Positions 32,203 through 40,411 of a stretch of DNA of 43,467 bases are shown here, one piece after another. Under the pieces are notes generated by a model. The model was not told where the DNA came from. It saw only the letters and a list, made by a program, of their open reading frames with translations, and made no database searches. A program made the translations under genes and the position numbers. The stretch lies in NCBI GenBank assembly GCA_964507325.1, contig CAZDQL010000053.1, positions 1 through 43,467 of the forward strand. The letters run 5' to 3'. Positions within the stretch are counted from its first letter, which is position 1. Every line of letters begins with the position of its first letter. This DNA comes from CAZDQL01 sp964507325 (GTDB lineage Bacteria; Planctomycetota; UBA1135; GCA-002686595).

Positions 32203-35200
32203 ATGGGTGCGACCCGGTTGCTGACGGGGAAGTCGCGTGAGGCGCGGATCCGGCTGCAGGAGGGCTGGGTCATCGCCAACCACATCCTGGTCTCGTTCCA
32301 CGTGGCCTTCATCTCCTCGGTCCTCGCCCTGCCACCGGAGGTGTCGACCCGCGGCGAGGTGCTGTGGTTCGTCTTCTGCAGTCCCGAGACCCTGGTCTCG
32401 GCGCTCTTCCTCTACGCGAGCTTCCACGCCGGGATCGCCCTGCACGAGCTCGGTCACCTGACGACCGCCGCTCGCCTGCGCGCGCTGAACGACGACGCGC
32501 TGGCACGGGTGGAACCGCAGCTCCAGGGACCCCTCTGGGGACGCCTACGCTTCTACGCGCGCACCTTCCTGCTGGCGCCCTTCGGCGCGGCCCCGGGGAT
32601 CGAGCGTCAGGGACTCAACTACTACCCGGACGCGCCCTACAACCTGGCTGTCGCGGCGGCCGGTCCGCGGGCGAGCCGCAACGTGGCCTTGATCGCCCTG
32701 CCCCCCGCCCTCCTGCTCTTGGGGCTAGGCCTGGCGGCGACCGTGCCGGCGGCGATCTACGTCGGCCGCTTCGCCCTGGGGATCGGGGTGGTGACGCTGC
32801 TCGACTTCCTGATGGCGGACCCCGGCAAGTACCGCGAGTTCAAGCTGCGCGAGCGTCGAGCGGCGCGCTCCGCCGAGCGGGTGGAGAAGCTCGCGGGGTG
32901 GCTGGAGCGCGCCCCCGAGGTCAAGCGCCAGATGGGCGCGGAGCGCATGCAGGAGGCGATGCACCCCCGCCTGGGCTTGGTTACCGCACCTTGGCAGTTC
33001 CGCAACTGCGGCATGGGCGGGCGCCACACCGAGAAGGAGTACCCCGAGTCGAACATCAGCATGCAGGAGGCGATGTTCGTGATCCTCGGTGCCCGGGACT
33101 ACCAGGAGTCCCAGGAGATGACGGTACGCCTGCAGAACCGCCTCAAGGAGATCATCGAGAAGGAGGACGGCTGCCGCGTGATGGGGATCGGCCTGGAGGG
33201 AGGCCTGGCGCCCTACGTCGACCGCGGCACCTACCCGCTGCCGGAGCTGCGCCTGTGGGCGATGATGAAGCAGGCGATCGAGGAGTGTGGCCACCGTCCG
33301 GGTCACGACGTGGCGATCGCCCTGGATCCCGCCCTGAGCGAGCTCGAGATCGCCTACCGCGAGGAGTTCGACGTCCCGGGCGCGGTGGGCATGTACCTCT
33401 TCTGGCGCGACCAGACCAAGACGGTTCACGACCGCAACGGGGTGCTGGAGATCTACGAGCAGGCCCTCACCGAGTACGAGATCCCGATCATCTCGATCGA
33501 GGACGGCTTCTCGGAGCACGACTTCGAGGGGTGGGAGATGCTCCTCGAGCGCCTCGGCGACCGAATCTTCGTCATCGGCGACGACCTCGTCACCACCAAC
33601 GACCGCACCATCGAGGACGCTTCCTCCCGGGGCTTGATCAACTCGGTGCTCGTCAAGGCCAATCAGATCGGGACCCTGTACGAGACGCTGTTGGCGGTCC
33701 TCACCACCCTCGGCAAGGGACTCGAGGTGGTCGTCTCCCACCGCTCCAAGAGCCCCAACGACGACATGGAGGCGCACATCGCCCTGTCGACGAACGCCCT
33801 GGGTCTGAAGGCGGGGGGCGGCTCGAACACCGAGCGGCTGGTCAAGTACCACGCGGTCACGGTGCAGATGGAGGGGGTGGCGGCCGCCGGACCGCGGGAC
33901 GAGTCCCCCGCCGTGCGGCGCGCCATCGTCAGCCGCGTCTCGGCCCACGAGGAGCCGACCAACGCCGGCATCCCCACCGTGGGCGCCGAGGTGGAGCTCA
34001 GCCTGCCGGAGACGGGGGTTGCCATGTCCTTCCGGGGGGCGACTCCGCTGGGGACCTCGGCGGGCACGGGGGAGGCGGTGCACCTGGTGGACCGCTTCGT
34101 CGAGTACGCCGAGAACCCCGAGGTGATCGATCGCCACCCCGAGTGCTTCGAGGAGGCGGAGTCGGGGGTCTACCAGTTCCGCGGCGGGGTGACCCGGTCC
34201 CAGCTGGACGCCGGGGGTGAGGACCTGCGCGCGCTCTTCGCCCAGGCCCAGCGTTACGGCGGCAAGGGGTGTCGCAACGCGGTGGACAACGTCCAGCAGA
34301 TCCTCGCGCCCTACTTCGTCGAGCGCAACGTGGGTGGCTTCGGGCTGCTCGAGATCGACCGCGCCCTGCTGCAGCTCGAGCTGGAGGTCGCCCAGCGCCG
34401 GGGCAAGTGCGCCAAGCCTCCCGAGGAGGGGGAGGCGATCGCGGTCATGCAGCGCAAGCAGAACGTGGGCATGAACGCGCTGCTCTCCACCTCATTGGCC
34501 CTGGCGCGCGGGGTCGCGCACGTCCAGGGCAAGGAACTGCACGAGCTGCTGCGCGAGGAGATGCTGGCGCTGATCGCGCGTCTGACGGCGGCCCACGGGG
34601 TCACGGTCGCGGGGGGGGGCTTCGACGACTACGTGGCGGCGTTGCGCGAGGTGAACCAGCAGCTGGAGGCCCGTGACGAGCGCCTGTGCGACGAGCTGCG
34701 GCGCATCAGCGGCGTCTACGCCCAGGGGCCGGCGGAGGACCTTCCCGCGCCCCAGGAGGAGACCCCGCCGCCGGCGAGCGCCGCCTCGGAGGAGGTCGAG
34801 CTCCCGCACGAGGGTGCGCAGGAGCTCGACGGGGACCGCCGCGAGATCGCCGCCCTCAGTCGGCTCGTGGCGCGTGCCGTGGAGGCGGACGGCGATCCCG
34901 TGCGCATGCGCGACGCTCTGCAGCGTTACCTCGAGCTGCAAGCCGCCATCGGTGCTCGTCCGGCGTGGCTCCGGATCGCCAACCAGCGCGTCTTCCGGGG
35001 GGACGGGAGGGTCCTGGTCCCCTACCTCCTGGACGACGAGCTGCTCTTGCACTCCGTCCGCGGTGACGAGGTGATCGAGACGCTGGGCAAGAGGCATCCC
35101 CAGGGGACGATCTTCACCGACGAGCTGCTCCTGGCGGCGATCGAGGAGGACCTCGAGCCGGTCGACCTCGAGGCGGGGGACTTCCAGCCCTTGCCCTCCC

Positions 35201-38200
35201 AGGCGCTCTCGATCGACCGCATCCGCGACATGGGCGCGGTGCTGGCCCAGGTGAACGCGTCGAAGGACTCGCGCGAGGTGCTCTACTCCCTGCGCTTCGT
35301 GGTGGCCAAGCTGTGCAGCCTCTCCTTCCGGGGCTTCCTGGGGGCCAAGAACATCCAGCCGGAGGTGCGCAAGCTGCGCGAGGAGCTCTGCCATCTGCTG
35401 AACGGCCCCTTCGCCCCGCGGCTGCGGCTGCCGCTGCGCATCCTGGTGCGCAACGTCTCGGGTCTGGTGCTGCGCCCCAAGGTCATCGACGAGCTCTGGA
35501 ACGACACCATCGCCTTGGCCGAGGTCCACGTGCGAGGCAGCGCGATCACCAACGAGCTGCGACGCAGCGCCCACCACGCCCTGGGCAAGGCGACCTTGGA
35601 GCTCGCCCGCGCCTACCTGCACTACCTGGACACGGGCGACGGCTCCGAGCTGCCCTACCCCGGCGCGGAGGCCCTCTCCCCGGCCGACGAGGAGGCGCGC
35701 ACCAAGGGACCTCCGCGCAAGATCGTGGCGCGGGTGATGGCGGATCTCGAGGAGCTCCTGGGCACCTCCCAGGTGGTCACGCGCATCCGGGAGTGGCAGG
35801 CGGCCTACACCCAGGGCCTGCTCGGCTGCGAGTCGGGGAACCGCATCGACGAGGAGCTCGATCTGCTCGTGGAGCACGGGATCCGGGGGGGCAACCGCTG
35901 GGTCTACCAGCGCCACCTCAGGATCCTGCAGGACAAGGCGCGCAGCGGCGTCTGGGCGGAGGGCGTGGGAGCCGAGCTGGCGTCGCGGCTGGAAGCGTTG
36001 GAGGCGCAGGTGCCGGACGCCGCCGAGTTCGACGCGTCACAGGTGGAGGCCGAGGCGCGCGAGGCGGTCGGCGACTTCACGCGGCAGATCGTGGAGGGGG
36101 AGCAGCAGGACCTCTTCGACTCGATCGAAGGGGTGCTGGCCACCTACGGGCAGGACTCCTTCGCCGAGTCCTTCTTCCAGATCAGCCGCTTCCGCGCCGT
36201 GATCGAGGCCTGGCTGCGGCGGCGGGCCTTCACCGAGCAGCGCCACCTCCTCCTGCGGCTGGACTGCCTGATGGAGGAGATGGGTTACCTGGCCCTGCGC
36301 ACCGTCGCCTCGCAGTACGAGGAGGAGGGCGTGCCCCTGCGGCGTTGTCTGGCGATCATCGGCCAGAACATCCACAACCTGGGGTACGACGGTCTCTACT
36401 CGCGGGAGCTGGTCGACCTCGCGCGCATGCTGGTCGACGAGAGCAAGACCCACCTGGAGCTGCTCGACGTCCTGGAGGGGATCCAGCACACCTACCACCG
36501 GGTCTTCCAGCGCTTCAGCGTCGCCTACCAGACGATGAGCGAGCACCTGGGGCTGACGGAGGCCGAGCTGCGGGCGGTGCTGGCGAACTACCAGCGCTAC
36601 CTCCACGACCTGAACAGCATGGTGCACTTCGTGGACCTGGCGCGCAGGCACATCCGCACCCGGGTGGACGACCTGACCCTGCGCGTCGACGGAGAGCCCG
36701 CCGCCCCGACGGCGCCGGAGGGGGCCTACGACTTCCTGCACCTCTCCGACACCGAGCGCATCGACCACCTCGTGGAGCACGTCGCCGGACCCAGCCTGCA
36801 GGACCTCTACGGGGGCAAGGGCAGCAGCCTCGTCTACATGAGCCACCTGCGTATCCCGACCCGGGACGGCTTCGTCATCCCGACCACCCTGCCGCGGTCG
36901 GGGATGCACCAGGCCGACGAGCCGCGGCTGAAGCGGGAGTTGGCGCGGCACCTGAGCGTCCTGGAGGAGGACATCCAGCGCCAAGGGGGAGAGGCGCTGC
37001 TCTTCGGCGACCCCGAGCACCCCCTGCTCCTGGCGGTGCGTGGCGGGTCGGTGTTCAGCATGCCGGGCATGCTCGCCACCGTCGTCTACGTGGGGATGAA
37101 CGACGACGTCGCGGCGGCCCTGGCGCGGGAGGACCCCTGGTTCGCCTACGACTCCTACCGGCGCTTCCTGGCTTCCTACGCGGAGGCGGTCTGGGGAGTC
37201 GATCTCGAGGAATTCGCCCTGGTGGAGACCGCCAAGCGGCGCTGTGGCGTCAAGTTCAAGGAGGAGCTGCCGGGTCAGGCGATGCGCGAGGTGGCGGAGG
37301 CCTCCAAGGCCGCCATCCGCAACCTGGGCCACGGCGAGGAGCTGGAGAGCGTCCTCGCCGACCCCCTGCGGCAGTTGACCCGCTCCGTGAAGGCCGTGCT
37401 CGCCTCCTGGAACAGCAAGCGCGCCCTGCAGTACCGGGAGGTCAAGGGTCTATCCCAGGACTGGCAAACCGCCGTGACCGTGCAGCGCATGGCCGCCGGC
37501 AACCGCAGCAACGACGAGACCGGCCCCGGCCTGGACGAGACGCGCGCCTCCCTCACCGGGGTGATCCCCTTCTCGCGCATGAACGAGCAGGGGTTCCGCG
37601 CCTTCACCGGCGACGTCAAGTTCAGCGCCTGTGGGGACGACCTGGTGGGCGGCTTGATCTCGGCGGACTCCTTCCAGTCAATCGGGGAATTGCGCGAGCT
37701 GATGCCGATGCTCAGCCGTCAGTTGGGTTCGATCCACACGCGCCTACGCCGCTTCCGCGGAACCGACCCCGAGATCGAGTTCACCGTCGAGCGCGGCGAG
37801 CTGAGCGTCCTGCAGGCGCGCATGGCCCAGACCGCCATCGACGAGGACGTGCGCGGCTTCGTCGACCCCGGCCCCGAAGCGACCCACGGCATCGGCATTC
37901 GCGGAGGCGGTTTCCGGGGTTTGGTGGCGTTCGACGAGGAGGACCTGGAGGAGCTGGCGGGGCGCAAGGGCCAGGACACCGACGGCGTGCTCCTGGTGCT
38001 CGAGAACCCCACCCCCAACGAGATCCCGATGATCCTGGCCGCCGACGGCCTGATGACCTCCCGCGGCGGATCCACCTCCCACGCCGCCGTCGCCGTGCAC
38101 GGCATCGACGACAAGCCCTATTCAGCGGTGCTGGGGGTGGTGGGGATCCAGGTGGACGCGATCAGGCGGGAAGTGGTCCTCCAAGGCGAGGAGGGAGAGA

Positions 38201-38316
38201 TCTTGGAGCGCGTCGGGAAGGGCGAGGTGATCTCGATCCACGGGGGGTCGGGGGCGGTGTACGTGGGGAAGCGGGAGTTGCACGGGGAGGTGGCGGAGTC
38301 CCAGCCGGTGGGCTGA
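32203..38316 (+). CDS. M50-like membrane domain / circularly permuted enolase / PPDK ATP-grasp and phosphohistidine domains, 2037-aa fusion
   Basis: One uninterrupted frame, GGAGG eight bases before ATG. Residues 1-230: membrane domain with HELGH at 81-85, NLAVAAAGP at 147-155 and D206, like M50 site-2 peptidases. Residues 265-558: enolase barrel with H275, E289, E332, D375, E433, D460, K485, H513 and K536, that is, all catalytic and Mg residues. Residues about 567-825: the enolase N-terminal capping domain (S619 in GTSAGTGEA, RYGGKGC, QNVGMNALLS), which normally comes first; so enolase is circularly permuted. Residues about 830-1510: unrecognised, mostly helical. Residues about 1520-1870: pyruvate phosphate dikinase ATP-grasp domain (GGKG 1537, R1613, SMPGM), but its usual Glu and Gln ligands read as Asp and Cys. 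Residues about 1890-2030: swivel domain with phospho-His H1960 (GGSTSHAAV). The C-terminal PEP/pyruvate barrel is absent. Predicted to make PEP from 2-phosphoglycerate at the membrane. Confidence 0.75.
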   Translation: MGATRLLTGKSREARIRLQEGWVIANHILVSFHVAFISSVLALPPEVSTRGEVLWFVFCSPETLVSALFLYASFHAGIALHELGHLTTAARLRALNDDALARVEPQLQGPLWGRLRFYARTFLLAPFGAAPGIERQGLNYYPDAPYNLAVAAAGPRASRNVALIALPPALLLLGLGLAATVPAAIYVGRFALGIGVVTLLDFLMADPGKYREFKLRERRAARSAERVEKLAGWLERAPEVKRQMGAERMQEAMHPRLGLVTAPWQFRNCGMGGRHTEKEYPESNISMQEAMFVILGARDYQESQEMTVRLQNRLKEIIEKEDGCRVMGIGLEGGLAPYVDRGTYPLPELRLWAMMKQAIEECGHRPGHDVAIALDPALSELEIAYREEFDVPGAVGMYLFWRDQTKTVHDRNGVLEIYEQALTEYEIPIISIEDGFSEHDFEGWEMLLERLGDRIFVIGDDLVTTNDRTIEDASSRGLINSVLVKANQIGTLYETLLAVLTTLGKGLEVVVSHRSKSPNDDMEAHIALSTNALGLKAGGGSNTERLVKYHAVTVQMEGVAAAGPRDESPAVRRAIVSRVSAHEEPTNAGIPTVGAEVELSLPETGVAMSFRGATPLGTSAGTGEAVHLVDRFVEYAENPEVIDRHPECFEEAESGVYQFRGGVTRSQLDAGGEDLRALFAQAQRYGGKGCRNAVDNVQQILAPYFVERNVGGFGLLEIDRALLQLELEVAQRRGKCAKPPEEGEAIAVMQRKQNVGMNALLSTSLALARGVAHVQGKELHELLREEMLALIARLTAAHGVTVAGGGFDDYVAALREVNQQLEARDERLCDELRRISGVYAQGPAEDLPAPQEETPPPASAASEEVELPHEGAQELDGDRREIAALSRLVARAVEADGDPVRMRDALQRYLELQAAIGARPAWLRIANQRVFRGDGRVLVPYLLDDELLLHSVRGDEVIETLGKRHPQGTIFTDELLLAAIEEDLEPVDLEAGDFQPLPSQALSIDRIRDMGAVLAQVNASKDSREVLYSLRFVVAKLCSLSFRGFLGAKNIQPEVRKLREELCHLLNGPFAPRLRLPLRILVRNVSGLVLRPKVIDELWNDTIALAEVHVRGSAITNELRRSAHHALGKATLELARAYLHYLDTGDGSELPYPGAEALSPADEEARTKGPPRKIVARVMADLEELLGTSQVVTRIREWQAAYTQGLLGCESGNRIDEELDLLVEHGIRGGNRWVYQRHLRILQDKARSGVWAEGVGAELASRLEALEAQVPDAAEFDASQVEAEAREAVGDFTRQIVEGEQQDLFDSIEGVLATYGQDSFAESFFQISRFRAVIEAWLRRRAFTEQRHLLLRLDCLMEEMGYLALRTVASQYEEEGVPLRRCLAIIGQNIHNLGYDGLYSRELVDLARMLVDESKTHLELLDVLEGIQHTYHRVFQRFSVAYQTMSEHLGLTEAELRAVLANYQRYLHDLNSMVHFVDLARRHIRTRVDDLTLRVDGEPAAPTAPEGAYDFLHLSDTERIDHLVEHVAGPSLQDLYGGKGSSLVYMSHLRIPTRDGFVIPTTLPRSGMHQADEPRLKRELARHLSVLEEDIQRQGGEALLFGDPEHPLLLAVRGGSVFSMPGMLATVVYVGMNDDVAAALAREDPWFAYDSYRRFLASYAEAVWGVDLEEFALVETAKRRCGVKFKEELPGQAMREVAEASKAAIRNLGHGEELESVLADPLRQLTRSVKAVLASWNSKRALQYREVKGLSQDWQTAVTVQRMAAGNRSNDETGPGLDETRASLTGVIPFSRMNEQGFRAFTGDVKFSACGDDLVGGLISADSFQSIGELRELMPMLSRQLGSIHTRLRRFRGTDPEIEFTVERGELSVLQARMAQTAIDEDVRGFVDPGPEATHGIGIRGGGFRGLVAFDEEDLEELAGRKGQDTDGVLLVLENPTPNEIPMILAADGLMTSRGGSTSHAAVAVHGIDDKPYSAVLGVVGIQVDAIRREVVLQGEEGEILERVGKGEVISIHGGSGAVYVGKRELHGEVAESQPVG

Positions 38317-38333
38317 CCGGCTCGGACGACGGG

Positions 38334-38358
38334 GGTGGGAGGGACCTGCACCTCCACC
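38334..38358. terminator. Hairpin between convergent genes
   Basis: GGTG and GAGG (38334-38337, 38339-38342, one bulged G) pair with CCTC and CACC (38351-38358) around an eight-base loop, in the 57-base gap where the fusion gene and trmB converge. There is no T-run, so it is only a possible bidirectional terminator. Confidence 0.3.
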
Positions 38359-38373
38359 GCCCTCCGCGAGCCA

Positions 38374-39057
38374 TCAGATCCCGATCTGCAGGTACCGGAT
38401 CCGCCGACCCTCCTCCAACCACTTCCGCTCGTAGTGCGTCCGGATCTCGAGCAGCTCGCGCAGCTCCTCGTCGACCTCTGGCGGGAGTCCGCCGTGGACG
38501 TCGTCACAGTCCACCCGGATCTCGAGACCCGCCTCGAGTGCCCCCTCCCGCGTCTCCCGGAACACCTCCTCGCTGTCGGTCTTGACGTGGAGCGTGCTCC
38601 CCGGCGCCAGGAAGCGCCGGTAGCGCTCCAGGAAGAGCGGGGATGTGATCCGCCGCAGGCCCCGCTCGTCCCGGGGGAAGGGGTCGGAGAAGGCGATCCA
38701 GATCTCGTCGACCTCCCCGGGGGAGAAGAACTCGTCGATGTACTCGACCCGTGCGCGCAGGAAGGCCAGGTTCGCGAGTCCCTCCTCCTCGGCCGCCCGG
38801 GCGCCGTGCCAGAGGCGGTGCCCCTTGATCTCTACGCCGACGTGGTTGCGGTCGGGGCGGCGGCGGGCCAGGGCCAGGGCGTAGTCGCCGCGGCCGCAGC
38901 CGAGCTCGAGGGTGATCGGGTGGTCGTTGGCGAAGACCTCGGAGCACCAGCGCCGCCGCAGGTCGGCGCTCCAGGCGGCGATTCCCTCGGCGGGAGGCTC
39001 GAAGACGCGCTCCATCGAGCGCAGCTCGTGCCACTTGCGGAGCTTCCCGCGACCCAC
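38374..39057 (-). CDS. trmB: tRNA (guanine-N7-)-methyltransferase
   Basis: A 227-residue SAM-dependent enzyme that makes m7G46 in tRNA. Motifs: the SAM site LELGCGRGDYALALARRRP, VGVEIKGHRLWHGA, FSDPFPRDERGLRRI in place of the usual DPWPKKRHHKRR, and the C-terminal TrmB signature IRTHYERKWLEEGRRIRYLQ. It begins at GTG 39057. The RGLRR version of the catalytic loop keeps Asp and the basic residues. It lies downstream of oxidoreductase 2 on the same strand (22 bases past its stop), so they may be co-transcribed. Confidence 0.88.
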   Translation of the reverse strand: MGRGKLRKWHELRSMERVFEPPAEGIAAWSADLRRRWCSEVFANDHPITLELGCGRGDYALALARRRPDRNHVGVEIKGHRLWHGARAAEEEGLANLAFLRARVEYIDEFFSPGEVDEIWIAFSDPFPRDERGLRRITSPLFLERYRRFLAPGSTLHVKTDSEEVFRETREGALEAGLEIRVDCDDVHGGLPPEVDEELRELLEIRTHYERKWLEEGRRIRYLQIGI

Positions 39058-39079
39058 TGCCGTCTCCGGCCCGCGCCGA

Positions 39080-40411
39080 TCAGGACGCGAGGGCCGCCTC
39101 GATCACCGCCAGGCTCTCCTTCGCGAAGGCCGCCCGCTGCAGCCCGGCGGCCTCCTTGATCGAGTCGCCGGAGAGCAGCCCGAGCTCGACCATCGCCCTC
39201 GTGCAGGCGTAGAGGGCCAGCTCCCCTGCGCCGATCTTCTTGGGGGACTTCGAAGGATCGATCACCGTCACCTGCCCCGCCGTCTCCACGTCAGCGAAGT
39301 CGGGGATGACGAAGACGCGCCCCGTGGAGTCCATCTTGGCCAGATGCCCACGGGCCTTGGTCAGGCCGTCCTCGGTCAGAATCAACAGGACGTCCGGCCG
39401 CACGATGCCGGTGTAGCTCACCTCGGTCGGGGAGAGGATCAGCTCCGACACGCTGTGACCCGTCTTGACCGTGATCGGGTAGTCGTCGCGCTGGGTGACC
39501 CAGAGCCCCGAGAGGATCCCCGCCCGCGCCACGAGCCGCATCGCCGTGCGCACCCGCCCTCCGGCGGAGCCGGAGGCCACGATCCGGAGGCGGCGATCGA
39601 GCTTGGCCTCGAAGCTCGCCGGCAGCGGCTTCGTCGCCAGGGTCGCCTTCCCGCGCTCCTCCTCAGTGGCCTCGCGGTAGGCGGCGGAGAACTCCGGCAG
39701 ATCGGAGCGGTGCAACACGCCGGTCTCGTAGCCCAGGGACTCCAGGGTCTCCGCCAGGGTCTTCTTGGAGGCCTTGTTGGCGGGCACGTAGTAGGCGGTG
39801 CACAGGTCCCAGATGTCGAGCAGGGCGAAGGACTCCGACTGGATCGCCTCCGTCATGCGCACCGAGAGCTCCTTGTCGAAGTTGGAGCCGCGGTAGACGT
39901 AGCCCGCCCCGTTGACCGACGCCGTGGCACAGATGTCCAACGGTCGCTCCAGGTTGCCGCCCGGGGTGGTGTTGGTCACCGCCCCCAAGGGGGTCGTGGT
40001 CGAGTGCTGCCCCCCCGTCATCCCGAAGTTGAAGTTGTTCAGAACCAGGGTCGTCAGGCCGATGTTGCGGCGCGCGGCGTTGAGCAGGTGCGCTCCGCCG
40101 ATGCCGGTGCCGCCGTCCCCCATGATCACGATCACCTTCAGCTCCGGACGCGCCAGCTTGATGCCGGTGGCGTAGGTGATGCTACGCCCGTGCAGGCCGT
40201 GGAAAGCGCTGGTGCGGAAGTACTGGTCGCTGAGCCCCGAGCAGCCGATGTCGGTCACCAGCACGACCTCTTTGGGGTCGAGCTCGAGGGAGAGCAGCGC
40301 CTTGTTGAGCTGGTCCAGGATCTGGGAGTGCCCGCAGCCGGGGCAGAAGGGGTAGGGTCGCTCGTTGCGGTAGGTCTCGATCCCGGCCGCTTCGTTCGAT
40401 TGCACGCTCAT
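39080..40411 (-). CDS. 2-oxoacid:ferredoxin oxidoreductase 2, fused beta-gamma subunit
   Basis: A 443-residue fusion. Residues about 20-255 are the TPP-binding beta domain: FCPGCGHSQILDQLNKALL, TDIGCSG, IMGDGGTGIGGAHLLNAARR, LVLNNFNFGMTGGQHS and TTPLGA. Residues about 265-443 are a gamma domain (RLRIVASGSAGGRVRTAMRL, VSYTGIVRPDVLLILTEDG, ELALYACTRAMVELGLL). In the first oxidoreductase of this window the gamma domain is instead fused in front of alpha. The ATG overlaps the stop of the alpha gene in ATGA (40408-40411), so the subunits are translationally coupled. With alpha it should convert a 2-oxoacid to acyl-CoA and reduced ferredoxin; pyruvate or a branched 2-oxoacid is possible. The substrate cannot be read from the sequence. 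Confidence 0.85.
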   Translation of the reverse strand: MSVQSNEAAGIETYRNERPYPFCPGCGHSQILDQLNKALLSLELDPKEVVLVTDIGCSGLSDQYFRTSAFHGLHGRSITYATGIKLARPELKVIVIMGDGGTGIGGAHLLNAARRNIGLTTLVLNNFNFGMTGGQHSTTTPLGAVTNTTPGGNLERPLDICATASVNGAGYVYRGSNFDKELSVRMTEAIQSESFALLDIWDLCTAYYVPANKASKKTLAETLESLGYETGVLHRSDLPEFSAAYREATEEERGKATLATKPLPASFEAKLDRRLRIVASGSAGGRVRTAMRLVARAGILSGLWVTQRDDYPITVKTGHSVSELILSPTEVSYTGIVRPDVLLILTEDGLTKARGHLAKMDSTGRVFVIPDFADVETAGQVTVIDPSKSPKKIGAGELALYACTRAMVELGLLSGDSIKEAAGLQRAAFAKESLAVIEAALAS

